Assembly: GCA_002897995.1 (NCBI GenBank)
Contig: BDTT01000114.1
Coordinates: 1 to 64,000 of the forward strand
Source of the DNA: a bacterium BMS3Bbin10
GTDB taxonomy: Bacteria > Pseudomonadota > Alphaproteobacteria > Rhizobiales > Methyloligellaceae
DNA length: 64,000 nt
Direction: 5' to 3'
Below, piece by piece: positions 22,055 to 32,037 of this stretch; position 1 is the stretch's first letter, and every line of letters begins with the position of its first letter. The position numbers were made by a program, and so were the translations under genes. Under the pieces are notes generated by a model that saw nothing but the letters and a program-made list of their open reading frames with translations, was not told where the DNA came from and did not search any database.

Positions 22055-23457
22055 GGTCCGCGCCTTTGGCTGTGGCGTTCGATGAGTGCTGCGACCGCGC
22101 TCGAGGCCAACCGGCTTTGTATGCTGTCGGCGCGGCTGGTCAGGATGATCGGCACCCGCGCGCCGACCACGACGCCGGCGGCATCGGCGTCGGCAAGGTA
22201 TTCGAGCTGCTTGGCCAGTATGTTGCCCGCTTCGACATCCGGGACAACCAGGATGTCGGCGCGGCCGGCCACCGGCGACTCGATTCCCTTCGCCCGCGCG
22301 GCGTCTTCGGACACGGCATTGTCGAATGCGAGCGGGCCGTCGACGATGCCTCCGGTGATCTGTTTGCGGTCGGCCATCTTACAAATGGCCGCGGCGTCGA
22401 CGGTCGATGGAATCTTCGATGTGACGACCTCGACCGCGGAAAGGACCGCGACCCTTGGCAGGTCGATGTCCAGCGCGTGCGCCATGTCGATGGCGTTTTG
22501 AACGATATCTCGCTTGTCCTCAAGATTTGGAGCGATATTGATGGCGCTGTCGGTAACGAAGAGCGGCCGGTCATAGGTGGGCACGTCCAACAAAAAAACG
22601 TGACTCATGCGGCGCTCCGTGCGCAAACCGCTATTGCTGTGGACGATCGGGAGCATGAACTCGTCTGTATGCAGGCTGCCCTTCATCAACGCGCGCACCT
22701 CACCTTTTTGCGCCATGGCAACCGCTTTCGCCGCCGCCGCATCGGAATGCGGGGTCGGGACCAGGCGATAGGGCGAAAGGTCGAGGCTCGCTTTCTCCGC
22801 GACGGCACGGATCTTGTGTTCGGGCCCGATAAGGACGGGTATGATGAGATTTGCCTGTGCCGCTGCTATGGCGCCGCCGAGCGAGTTCGCATCGACCGGA
22901 TGGACGACAGCGGTGACGATGGGCTCTGAGGCTTCGGCCTTCGCGATCATATGGCGGAACTTTGCGCCGTGCTCTTCTTTTTTGAACTCCGGAAGCGTGA
23001 CCCGCGGCCGCTTGATTTTTTCGGTCGGGGCGATCACGAGGGCGGTGCCATCGATCACGATCTTCCCGTTCTGATTTGCGCATTTACAGTCGAATGTGAT
23101 GTGGTGCCGCTCTTCGTCCATGTCGCGTGCCGTGACAGTGACGGTTACGGTATCGCCCAGTAAGATGGGTCCCAGAAATCGTAAACTCTGGTCGAGATAG
23201 ATCGTGCCCGGGCCAGGCAATTCGGTGCCGAGCACTGTGGAAATCAGGGCGCCGCCCCACATGCCATGGGCGATGACCTTATGGAACATGTCGCTTTTCG
23301 CGAATTCGGGATCCACGTGGGCCGGGTTGACGTCGCCCGACATGACCGCGAAGAGGTCGATATCGCGCCGGGTCAGCTTTCGCGTCAGGCCGGCGGAATC
23401 GCCGACCCTGATTTCATCGAAGGTTCGGTTCTCGATGTAATCGGTGCCGAGGTTCAT
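22051..23457 (-). CDS. Bifunctional enoyl-CoA hydratase/phosphate acetyltransferase
   Basis: N-terminal MaoC-like region (GDVNPAHVDPEFAKSDMFHKVIAHGMWGGALIS) fused to a Pta-type domain; ATGA overlap with ackA. Confidence 0.93.
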   Translation of the reverse strand: MNLGTDYIENRTFDEIRVGDSAGLTRKLTRRDIDLFAVMSGDVNPAHVDPEFAKSDMFHKVIAHGMWGGALISTVLGTELPGPGTIYLDQSLRFLGPILLGDTVTVTVTARDMDEERHHITFDCKCANQNGKIVIDGTALVIAPTEKIKRPRVTLPEFKKEEHGAKFRHMIAKAEASEPIVTAVVHPVDANSLGGAIAAAQANLIIPVLIGPEHKIRAVAEKASLDLSPYRLVPTPHSDAAAAKAVAMAQKGEVRALMKGSLHTDEFMLPIVHSNSGLRTERRMSHVFLLDVPTYDRPLFVTDSAINIAPNLEDKRDIVQNAIDMAHALDIDLPRVAVLSAVEVVTSKIPSTVDAAAICKMADRKQITGGIVDGPLAFDNAVSEDAARAKGIESPVAGRADILVVPDVEAGNILAKQLEYLADADAAGVVVGARVPIILTSRADSIQSRLASSAVAALIERHSQRRGP

Positions 23458-23497
23458 GGTCGTACTCCATCATGCTCTAGGCGCCCTGCTTCTCGGG

Positions 23498-25255
23498 CTA
23501 TTCCTGCAGCACGTAAGTGCCTGGGGCATCGCATAGCGGCGCGAGCCCGGCCTTGGCATCGCCCATATTCGGAGGTTTGACCCGATCGCCCGAATGCTCG
23601 GCCAGCCAGGCCTGCCAGGTTGGCCACCACGAACCGCCGCGCTCCTTGGTCATGGCGAACCACTCATCGGGCGCCAGGTAGGTGTCGCCCTCATGTTTGG
23701 TGGCGATGCGGTGGTGCCGGTGCGGATGGCCCGGTTCGCTGATGATCCCGGCATTGTGGCCACCGCTGGTCAAAAGGAAGGTTACGTCCGTGTCAGTGAG
23801 GAAATTGATCTTGAACACGGATTTCCACGGCGCGACATGGTCCTTCTCGGCGCCAACCGCAAAAATTGGCACGCGGATGTCGGTCAAAGCCACGGGCCTG
23901 TCCCCAACATAGTATCGCGCCTCGGCGAGATCGTTATCGAGAAACAGCCTTCGCAGATATTCTGAATGCATCCGATAGGGCAGGCGCGTGGCGTCCGCGT
24001 TCCAGGCCATGAGATCGATCATCGGCCGGCGCTCGCCCATCAGATAGTCGTGCACCATCCGCGACCAGATCAGATCGTTCGAGCGCAACAACTGGAAGGC
24101 CCCGGCCATCTGCCTGGTATCAAGATAACCCCGGTCCCACATCAGGTCTTCCAGATAGGCAACCTGGCTCTGGTCGATGAACAGCATCAACTCGCCTGCC
24201 TCGGTGAAGTCCGTCTGTGCGGCGAAAAGAGTCATCGATTTCAGCCAGTCCTTGCAGTTCCGCCCCAGCGCCGCCGCCGCGATGGAAAGCAGGGTGCCGC
24301 CAATGCAATAGCCGACCGCATGAACCGGTTGCTCCGGTACAATTGCGCGCACGGCCTCCAGCGCCTGCATGACACCGTGCTCGATATAGTCGTCCATGCC
24401 GAGATCGCGGTCCTCCTCGGTCGGGTTCTTCCAGGAAATCATGAAGACCGTGTGGCCCTGGTCGACCAGATATTTGACCATGGAGTTATTGGGCGATAGG
24501 TCCAGGATGTAGTACTTCATGATCCAGGCGGGGACGATCAGGATCGGCTCGGGATGAACCGTCTTGGTCGTCGGCGTGTACTGAATCAATTCGATCAAGC
24601 GGTTACGGTAAACCACTTTACCGGGGGTGATCGCGACCTCCTTGCCGACCCGGAAGTTCTCCACGCCCACAGGCGGCTTTTGAAGTATGGCCCGTTCCCC
24701 ATCCTCCACGAAGTTCTGGAAACCGCGCACGAGGTTCATGCCGCCGCTATCCAGGGTCGCTTTGAGGACTATGGGGTTGGTCGCCAGAAAGTTTGTGGGC
24801 GAAAAGATATCCAGGAACTGGCGCGCGGAGAATGCGACGACATCTTCATGGTGCTTGGAAACGCCGTGAACCCCGACCGTGGCGTTGTGCCACCACTGTT
24901 GCAGGAACAAGAACGCCTGATAGTAGAGGGAAAAAGGTGGTTGCCGCCAATCCGCTGCGCTGAAACGGCGGTCTTGCGGCAGTGGTTCGATGCAGACGCA
25001 CTCATCTTTGCAGGCGCACTTTTCCCTGTTCGAAGCAAGGCGTTCAAGGTAAGCACCGAATTTCACGCTCTTGCGGAAAGCTTTGTTGACCAGTTCGGCC
25101 TGCTTGCCGGGCGAGTTCGCAAGATGTACCGCCCAGTCCAGGTAGGCCAGCATCGCGGAAGGGGGGGAAAGACCAGCCGTCAGCCGCGCTTCGTTGGCGT
25201 GCAAAAAGCGATCGATGGGATATACATGGCGTGTTCGCGTGGGCAATTCGCGCAT
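23498..25255 (-). CDS. phaC: Poly(3-hydroxyalkanoate) synthase
   Basis: VHAVGYCIGGTLLSIAAAALG lipase-like box, SGGHNAGIISEPGHPHRHHRIA, 585 aa. Confidence 0.95.
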   Translation of the reverse strand: MRELPTRTRHVYPIDRFLHANEARLTAGLSPPSAMLAYLDWAVHLANSPGKQAELVNKAFRKSVKFGAYLERLASNREKCACKDECVCIEPLPQDRRFSAADWRQPPFSLYYQAFLFLQQWWHNATVGVHGVSKHHEDVVAFSARQFLDIFSPTNFLATNPIVLKATLDSGGMNLVRGFQNFVEDGERAILQKPPVGVENFRVGKEVAITPGKVVYRNRLIELIQYTPTTKTVHPEPILIVPAWIMKYYILDLSPNNSMVKYLVDQGHTVFMISWKNPTEEDRDLGMDDYIEHGVMQALEAVRAIVPEQPVHAVGYCIGGTLLSIAAAALGRNCKDWLKSMTLFAAQTDFTEAGELMLFIDQSQVAYLEDLMWDRGYLDTRQMAGAFQLLRSNDLIWSRMVHDYLMGERRPMIDLMAWNADATRLPYRMHSEYLRRLFLDNDLAEARYYVGDRPVALTDIRVPIFAVGAEKDHVAPWKSVFKINFLTDTDVTFLLTSGGHNAGIISEPGHPHRHHRIATKHEGDTYLAPDEWFAMTKERGGSWWPTWQAWLAEHSGDRVKPPNMGDAKAGLAPLCDAPGTYVLQE

Positions 25256-25495
25256 GATTGTTCTCCGAGACCTGACTAGCCTCTCTGGACCACGGGCGGA
25301 GAATTTTGGCCAGGATCCGTTGAACTGAAGACCTGACCGTTATAATCCTCCGGTAAAGGGGCTCGCTGGTGCGGCCGTCTTTGATAATCCATGTAGGCAT
25401 GCAAATGATGCAATGCAATATACCCGCTCTTGATTCCAAGAATTTCCCTTTTTCTTCGACTTATTTTGCGGTTGCGCCGCAGCATAAGCCTGATC

Positions 25496-28024
25496 TCATC
25501 GACCAGGTCCGCCGTGGGAGTGCAACCAGGTCTGTACCCGTCCGATGTGGCGCGCAACGCGCGGGTTCCGGTGACGGATCAGGCGGTAGACATAAATTTT
25601 CACTACATTGTTGATCAGGAACCAGATAAGCGCGTAGCCCCACACGGCCAAAGCGTATTTCCAGCCGATAGGCGTGACATACCAGCCATAGACCGCGGCT
25701 AGCGTGCCCAGAACCTGAGTGCTTTCCGTGGTGACGATCAGCCTCCAGTTGGGCCAGGGGCGATGCCAGAAAGCGCCTGTGTTGCGCGTCAGGTAGATCG
25801 TGAGATGACCGGCCACCAGAAGCTTCAGGAAAATCAGGGTTTGGATCGCATCGCGGGAAAGGAACAGATACTTCTCGGCGATCCAGAACAGCCCGAACGT
25901 GGAGATGACCCCAAGAATGCCCAGAACGATGCTGAGAGTCAGAACCCGGTGCATATCCCAGCGCACCGGCCGCTCGGCGACCGGGGCGTTGTCGTAGGCG
26001 ATCATCATGATTGGAAAGTCATTGAGGATCGCCAGCAGTACAATCATGATTGCGGTGACGGGGTAGAAATTGAAGACCAGGATCGAAAGGGTCATGAACA
26101 GCAATACGCGGATTGTCTCGGCGATCCGGAAGACCGCGTAGCTGGTCATGCGTTCGAATATCTTTCGCGCCTCTTCTATGGCGCGGGCGATGACGGACAG
26201 ACCGGATTCGGTTAAAATCAGATCAGCGGCGGCGCGCGCGGCGTCGGTGGCCCCGCTCACGGCAATGCCCATGTCCGCCTGCTTGAGGGCGGGTGCGTCG
26301 TTGACGCCGTCGCCAGTCATGCCCACGATATGGCCGCGGGACTGCAACTCCTTGACGATTCTGAACTTGTGCTCGGGAAAGACCTCGGCGAAGCCTTCTG
26401 CCTGCTCGATACGTTCACCGTCGAGGTGGCGCCCGGCGGAGTCGAAAATCTCTCCGGCGGGAATGATGTTGGTCCCCAGGTGGAGCTTGCGGGCGATCTC
26501 GCGTGCGATGGCCGTGTTGTCACCGGTCACCATCCTGACATCCAGACCCATGCTCTTGGCCTGCTCGATGGTCTGTACGGAATCGTCCCGAGGCGGGTCG
26601 AAAAGCGGCAGAAGTCCCAGGAACCGCCACTCTCCGTCGATATTTTTTCGTGCGACCCCGAGTGTGCGGTAGCCCTTCTCGGCCAGCGCCGTGACCTTGC
26701 TTTGGATCCCGCGCCGCGTGACATCGTCGGGGGAGGCAAGCTCGAGGATCACCTGCGGTGCTCCCTTGGCGACGCGAAACCCCTTGCCGCCGAACTCGAT
26801 CTCCGCCTCGGCGCGTTTCCGGACGGGATCAAAGGGCTCGAAGCGAACCGTTTTGTAGCCCTTCAGCTTGTCGCGGTCACCAAGCGCACTGAGCACGGCG
26901 GCGTCGATCGGGTCGTCTTCCGCCTCGGGATTCGATGCCAATGCGGCACATAGGAGGAGTTCGTCCGTATCCTTCGCCGCCACCACCGCCGGATCGCCGG
27001 CGACGAGTTCGTTCTTGGTTAGCGTTCCGGTCTTGTCCGAGCACAGCACGTCCATGCCCGCCATTTCCTCGATCGACACCAATCGCGAGACGATGGCCTT
27101 CATGCGCGCCAATTTGACCGCGCCGACGGCCATGGTGACCGAAAGCACGGCGGGAAGGGCGACGGGGATCGCCGCCACGGTCAGGATCAGGGCAAACAGG
27201 ATGGTTTCTACAAACGGATCCTGACGGAACAGCGCCACCATCAGGATCAGGGCAACCAGCCCCAGGGTGATGAGAATGAGGAAATTGCCGATCCTGAGCA
27301 CAGCCTGCTGGAAATGGGACGTGGCGCCCGCGCTCTCCACCAGCTTGGCCGTGCGGCCGAAATAGGTTTGTGCGCCGGTCGCCGTCACCACGGCCTTCAT
27401 CTCCCCCATCTTTGCGACGGAGCTCGAATAGGCTGTATCGCCGACGGCTTTGTCGACCGGCAATGACTCGCCGGTCAGGGCGGATTGATCGACGCTCAGA
27501 TACTCGCCCTCGACGAGCCTGACATCCGCGGGAATGATATTGCCCAGACGCAGCAGGATGACGTCGCCAGGCACGACATCGTGCGCCGTGATGCTGCGCC
27601 AGGCGCCGTCGCGCAAGACCCTGGCCTTCAGCGCCAGGGTTTTCTTCAGCGCCGCAATCGCGTTGTCGGCCTTGAATTCCTCCCAGAATCCGACCCCTGC
27701 GTTAATCAGGAGCATGATTGAGATGATGGCGAAGTCCTCCCAGTGCTGAGCGATAGCCGAGAGCGCCGCGGCGACTTCGATCATCCAGGGGATCGGACCC
27801 CAGAAGAAAGACAGGAACCTTATGTATGGGCGGGTGTGTTTTTCTTCGATGGCGTTCGGGCCATATGCCGCCAAGCGGCGTGCGGCCTCTGCTTGGCTGA
27901 GGCCGGTTTCCAGGTTGGTTCCGAGCTGGCCGGAGATTCCGTCCACCTTGTGAGGCTCGGCCGGGTTGGTTTGGTTCAATGTGAGTTCCTCCGCAAATCG
28001 CCGATATCTGGACGGCTCTCCCAC
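25496..28024 (-). CDS. Plasma-membrane proton-efflux P-type ATPase
   Basis: DKTGTLTKNELV, TGESLPV, MTGDGVNDAPALKQADMGIAV, 842 aa. Confidence 0.95.
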   Translation of the reverse strand: MGEPSRYRRFAEELTLNQTNPAEPHKVDGISGQLGTNLETGLSQAEAARRLAAYGPNAIEEKHTRPYIRFLSFFWGPIPWMIEVAAALSAIAQHWEDFAIISIMLLINAGVGFWEEFKADNAIAALKKTLALKARVLRDGAWRSITAHDVVPGDVILLRLGNIIPADVRLVEGEYLSVDQSALTGESLPVDKAVGDTAYSSSVAKMGEMKAVVTATGAQTYFGRTAKLVESAGATSHFQQAVLRIGNFLILITLGLVALILMVALFRQDPFVETILFALILTVAAIPVALPAVLSVTMAVGAVKLARMKAIVSRLVSIEEMAGMDVLCSDKTGTLTKNELVAGDPAVVAAKDTDELLLCAALASNPEAEDDPIDAAVLSALGDRDKLKGYKTVRFEPFDPVRKRAEAEIEFGGKGFRVAKGAPQVILELASPDDVTRRGIQSKVTALAEKGYRTLGVARKNIDGEWRFLGLLPLFDPPRDDSVQTIEQAKSMGLDVRMVTGDNTAIAREIARKLHLGTNIIPAGEIFDSAGRHLDGERIEQAEGFAEVFPEHKFRIVKELQSRGHIVGMTGDGVNDAPALKQADMGIAVSGATDAARAAADLILTESGLSVIARAIEEARKIFERMTSYAVFRIAETIRVLLFMTLSILVFNFYPVTAIMIVLLAILNDFPIMMIAYDNAPVAERPVRWDMHRVLTLSIVLGILGVISTFGLFWIAEKYLFLSRDAIQTLIFLKLLVAGHLTIYLTRNTGAFWHRPWPNWRLIVTTESTQVLGTLAAVYGWYVTPIGWKYALAVWGYALIWFLINNVVKIYVYRLIRHRNPRVARHIGRVQTWLHSHGGPGR

Positions 28025-28122
28025 ACGTATCGGGGGCCGCCTCTTAAGCTGGGCGCGATATCTCCAGTGGTGTGGCGACCCTCCGAAATGGCCGCCGCCC
28101 TTCCTGCCCCGGCCGCGCCAGG

Positions 28123-28350
28123 CTATTGATGCCTTTCGCCCCTTGCCGAGAGCGCCCGAGAATCGGTTTGAAGCCGCTCTTTTGCGAAGCGCACCATCTC
28201 CTGGTTCAAAGCCGCGGCACTCTCGATCAATGCCTGACTGGCCTGCGCATGGGCCGAGAACACATTGCCGTTAAATGCGGTCATCTAGAACTCCGGGAAC
28301 AGGAGGCTAGCCTCGTTTGCTTGGGCGGTTTTGTCAGTTGCTTTGCTCAT
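28123..28350 (-). pseudogene. Phasin-like protein interrupted by in-frame TAG and C-terminally short
   Basis: Minus frame: MSKATDKTAQANEASLLFPEF*MTAFNGNVFSAHAQASQALIESAAALNQEMVRFAKERLQTDSRALSARGERHQ*. Not in the ORF track because each half is under 60 aa. Confidence 0.6.
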
Positions 28351-28861
28351 CAGTCTTTCCTTTCTTGATGAAAGATTGTTACTCTGAGAGTTGGGAACCA
28401 ACATGCCGACACGCAAGTCCCGTTCTTGGTCCAAAGTGGCCGCCCTCAGAAAACCGCTACTCGCGCTACCGGAAGGAGGCAGCGACCCTCAACCGTCTGC
28501 GCCGACCTCGTTTCGCCCAATAGACCCGGTGCAGTCGATCTGCAGATACAGCCGCGGCGACTGTATAAAATTTTGGCGGGGGACAATGGTCCGAATTCAA
28601 ACCAGTCCATCGCCGACGCCAATAGCGGTTTGCCGGAATGCGCCAATTCTTCCGCCGCATGCCACTTGAAAATCAGCCGCGAACCGTATCTGCGAAAATA
28701 GCGAATGAGATATTTGCAGTACTCGGGTACAGATTGCCGGACCTCAGCGTCTCTCAGGGTCGGCTGATCAGCGCGGCAGCCCCGTAAGGCCCGGAAATGC
28801 CGGCAAGAAATTCAATGCCTGGAATGGCTCTGTATCCAGTGATCTCAATGTATTAACTGGC

Positions 28862-28951
28862 TGGCGGAGAGAGAGGGATTCGAACCCTCGAGACGGTTAC
28901 CCGCCTACACGCTTTCCAAGCGTGCGCCTTCAGCCACTCGGCCACCTCTCC
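28862..28951 (-). tRNA. tRNA-Ser (anticodon GGA), CCA encoded
   Basis: GGAGAGGTGGCCGAGTGGCTGAAGGCGCACGCTTGGAAAGCGTG...GGTTCGAATCCCTCTCTCTCCGCCA; class II long variable arm. Confidence 0.97.
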
Positions 28952-29017
28952 TAACCATTTGCACTTCGCAAGAAACCTTCCCCATGACTGCAGATAAGCG
29001 CATGCCCCTGCAAAAAA

Positions 29018-29043
29018 CTGCATATGGCGAACGCCATATGCAG
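29018..29043. repeat. Perfect 12-bp-arm palindrome
   Basis: CTGCATATGGCG-AA-CGCCATATGCAG. Confidence 0.8.
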
Positions 29044-29044
29044 G

Positions 29045-29071
29045 GGCGCCTTCAGCCACCCGGCCATCTCT
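29045..29071 (-). repeat. Partial duplicate of the tRNA-Ser 5' half
   Basis: gcgccttcagccacccggccatctctt versus tRNA region 28925-28951 gcgccttcagccactcggccacctctcc; 3 differences. Confidence 0.65.
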
Positions 29072-29254
29072 TCGGGTGCTGCTCAAACAGATTCTGCCTG
29101 GCCCCGCTGGCGAAACGAATTATACCATGCACCGGTGGCGCGCAAGCATCTGCAATGGCGCTTTCATCGTACATTATTTGAATAGGCGGGTCCGAATACC
29201 TATTTCCCTGCCAGACGAACTGTTCAACCTATTTGCGGGACGGAGAAAAAACCG

Positions 29255-29572
29255 ATGATGATGTTACGCGTCCTGGGAGTATGGTCGCTTCTCCTCGCCA
29301 TGGTCGTCCTGACGATCGACGGGACCAAATCCCTCGCCTCCAGCGAAGGGCAATGGATTGCGACGCCGCTTGGCGAGCACTGGTTCAAGCTCGATGCCGC
29401 CAGCCTGAACGCGGCGCAGGCGGCCATCGAACGCTATGTGAGCCCGACATTGTGGGATCCGGTCATCGTGTCGTTTCTACAGGTGCCGAGCTGGATCATC
29501 TTCGGCGTGCTTGGCCTGGCCCTGTACTGGTGCGGGCGCAAACGCCGCCGCATCAATGTGTATGACAATTAG
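29255..29572 (+). CDS. Small membrane protein of unknown function
   Basis: 105 aa, N- and C-terminal hydrophobic segments. Confidence 0.6.
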   Translation: MMMLRVLGVWSLLLAMVVLTIDGTKSLASSEGQWIATPLGEHWFKLDAASLNAAQAAIERYVSPTLWDPVIVSFLQVPSWIIFGVLGLALYWCGRKRRRINVYDN

Positions 29573-29596
29573 GGCGGTTTCGATGGAAACCGAAGG

Positions 29597-29680
29597 GCCC
29601 GGCCACCCGCTCCCCCTTGCCCAACCACCCCGCAATGGTACCCTTGGGGTGGTTGGGCAAGGGGGAGCGGGTGGCCGGGC
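29597..29680. repeat. Perfect 35-bp-arm inverted repeat, 14-nt loop
   Basis: GCCCGGCCACCCGCTCCCCCTTGCCCAACCACCCC / GGGGTGGTTGGGCAAGGGGGAGCGGGTGGCCGGGC, loop gcaatggtaccctt. Confidence 0.95.
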
Positions 29681-29736
29681 GACTCTAACCAAACTAGACC
29701 CGCCCTGGCGCGGGTTCGGGCCGCAGGAGGGCCTTC

Positions 29737-30369
29737 ATGTTTTTCCGCAAGCCCATTGAAATGCCGGCCGCCGCCACCGCATTGCCCGGACGCGATGAGC
29801 CACTGGCCACGGCGAAGACGCATTTCGTATCCGGACACGCACTCAAAGGGCCCTATCGGGAGGAAACCCGTAAGGCGATGTTCGGAATGGGCTGTTTCTG
29901 GGGCGCGGAGAAACTGTTCTGGCAACTGGACGGCGTTCACGTAACGGGCGTGGGCTATGCGGCCGGCTTTACGCCCAACGCCACTTACGAAGAGGTCTGT
30001 TCGGGACAGACCGGCCATAATGAAGTGGTGCTGGTGGTCTTCGACCCGGCGCGCGTCTCCTATGGAGACCTGCTCAAAACCTTCTGGGAGGGGCATGACC
30101 CGACCCAGGGCATGCGCCAGGGAAACGACGCCGGCACCCAGTACCGCTCCGGCATCTATGTTTATGGCAAAGCCCAGCGCGCGCAGGCGCAAGACTCAAA
30201 ACACGCCTATGCGGCCTTGCTCAAGGCGCGTGGATACGGCCCCGTGACCACCGAAATTCTGGATGCGCCGGAATTCTATTTCGCGGAAGACTGTCACCAG
30301 CAATATCTGGCGAAAAATCCGAGCGGCTATTGCGGCCTCGGCGGCACGGGCGTTGCGGCGGGGGCTTAA
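29737..30369 (+). CDS. msrA: Peptide-methionine (S)-S-oxide reductase MsrA
   Basis: [21 protein letters not shown]-type motif ([12 protein letters not shown]), [32 protein letters not shown]. Confidence 0.96.
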   Translation: MFFRKPIEMPAAATALPGRDEPLATAKTHFVSGHALKGPYREETRKAMFGMGCFWGAEKLFWQLDGVHVTGVGYAAGFTPNATYEEVCSGQTGHNEVVLVVFDPARVSYGDLLKTFWEGHDPTQGMRQGNDAGTQYRSGIYVYGKAQRAQAQDSKHAYAALLKARGYGPVTTEILDAPEFYFAEDCHQQYLAKNPSGYCGLGGTGVAAGA

Positions 30370-30755
30370 ACCAGATCGATGGCGTAGCGTTTCAGATCCT
30401 CGATCGACACAACTTCCAGCGTCGCCTCATGGGTGGCGCGCAGGACGACGCGCGGCGCCATGTCCGCCTGCAAAGCTTCCTTCCAGCGTTCCGCGCACAG
30501 GCACCAGCGGTCGCCCGGATTGAGCCCCGGAAAGCCGAATTCGGGCAGCGGCGTCGACAGATCATTGCCGCGTATCTTGGAAAAGCTCAAGAATTCCGCC
30601 GTCATCTCGACGCACACCGTATGAAGCCCAACATCGTCCTCGCCGGTATGGCAGCACCCGGAGCGGTAGAATCCGGTCATCGGACGGTTCGAGCACATCT
30701 CGATGAACTCGCCAAAGACGTTGCGTTGCCGGTCCAGCTCTTCCTGCAAGCTCAT
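30366..30755 (-). CDS. DUF2237 family protein
   Basis: [60 protein letters not shown]; start inferred by ATGA overlap with mepA stop. Confidence 0.85.
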   Translation of the reverse strand: MSLQEELDRQRNVFGEFIEMCSNRPMTGFYRSGCCHTGEDDVGLHTVCVEMTAEFLSFSKIRGNDLSTPLPEFGFPGLNPGDRWCLCAERWKEALQADMAPRVVLRATHEATLEVVSIEDLKRYAIDLV

Positions 30756-31855
30756 CTGGGCTTCCTCTCCGGCGGCGGTATTTGCGCCGGACGCTTTGGC
30801 GCCGGCGCCGCGATCCCCCTCAACCACGGCAGATTGGGGTCTGTTGTCGTCTTGGCGGCTGCGGGCCGCACCAGTGGAGGGACCGCAGCGCGTTTGGGGA
30901 TGGGACCCGATTGCGTGCGCCGGGGCAAAGAGCCTGCATCCGCATCCAGCACGGAGCGGCAGGCCGGCGGCAAATCGGCCATGCGCAACTCCCTGCGCTT
31001 TGGCGCTTTTTTCGCCGGATCCTTTTTTTTGGTCTTGCTCCACTTCTCGGCCGCCGCGAGCTTTTTCATCCAGTCCGTGAGCTGGGGGCCGCAGCCATCC
31101 CCGGCCGGCGGCGGTTTCTGGTTTACGCATCCCGCCACCCCGGCAGGGCATTTGAGCCTGAGATGAAAGTGATAATTATGCGACCACCAGGGCCTGACCT
31201 TGCGCAGCCAGGCCCGGTCCTCGCCCGCCGCGTCGCACAAGGCGCGCTTCACCGCCGGGTGGACAAAAATCCGTGCGGTTTCGCGATAGGATACAACGCG
31301 CTTCAGCAAGGTCACATATTCCGGCTTCCAGTTCTTCTTGATGACCTGTTTGCCGTAAACCTCCGCGAGCTTTATCGACCAGCTGTCGGCGCGCTCCTTC
31401 CTGGTCATCGCGCGTGCGGGCTTGGGCTTGTACCAGATGTCGGCATCCAGGCCGCTCTGGTGGCTTTTGTGGCCGCCGAGCATGGGGCCGCCGCGCGGCT
31501 GCGCCATATCGCCGATCAGCAGGCCCGGCCAGCCATCTTTCTCCTGCAAGTCGGTGGCGAAACGCTGCAGGAACTTGATCAGCAGCGGGTGGCCCCAGTT
31601 GCGGTTGCGTTGCAGCTTCATGGCCTCCCAGGCCGGTCCGCTTACAGGGAGGCTTTGCCCGCCGGCGAGGCATCCCCTGGCATATGAACCGATTGAGCGG
31701 GCGGAGAGGGCCGCGGAAGTCTTCTGGGTGCCGAAAAGTTTTTTTGCGGCCGGTTCCGCGGCGGCCGGGACGGCAGCGGCGAGCAATCCACCGGCGGCAA
31801 TCAGCCCGAATGCGGCCCCCGCCCATCTGGCCGGGGACGAAGTGCGGCGGTGCAT
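30752..31855 (-). CDS. mepA: Penicillin-insensitive murein endopeptidase MepA
   Basis: GDMAQPRGGPMLGGHKSHQSGLDADIWY; HNYHFHLRLKCP. Confidence 0.93.
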   Translation of the reverse strand: MHRRTSSPARWAGAAFGLIAAGGLLAAAVPAAAEPAAKKLFGTQKTSAALSARSIGSYARGCLAGGQSLPVSGPAWEAMKLQRNRNWGHPLLIKFLQRFATDLQEKDGWPGLLIGDMAQPRGGPMLGGHKSHQSGLDADIWYKPKPARAMTRKERADSWSIKLAEVYGKQVIKKNWKPEYVTLLKRVVSYRETARIFVHPAVKRALCDAAGEDRAWLRKVRPWWSHNYHFHLRLKCPAGVAGCVNQKPPPAGDGCGPQLTDWMKKLAAAEKWSKTKKKDPAKKAPKRRELRMADLPPACRSVLDADAGSLPRRTQSGPIPKRAAVPPLVRPAAAKTTTDPNLPWLRGIAAPAPKRPAQIPPPERKPR

Positions 31856-32037
31856 CGGTGCTATTTCCCCCTCGCGCGGACATCACGGATTTGTGGAGAC
31901 GTTAGCACATAATATGGCCGCATTGCGAAATGCATATCCTTAGCTCCGCAACCCGTGTTCCAGGCTGGCGATACAGATGTTGATGGCGTAATCTGCGGCA
32001 TTGCGGCATCCCTCGCCGCCATGGCATCTTCAGGCGC

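Noticed and set aside
25256-25495. Possible FNR/FixK box upstream of phaC
   Set aside because: No TTGAT-N4-ATCAA match found by eye in this gap.
29569-30192. 207-aa minus-strand ORF across msrA
   Set aside because: Shadow of msrA; its C-terminal part is only the 35-bp inverted repeat translated.
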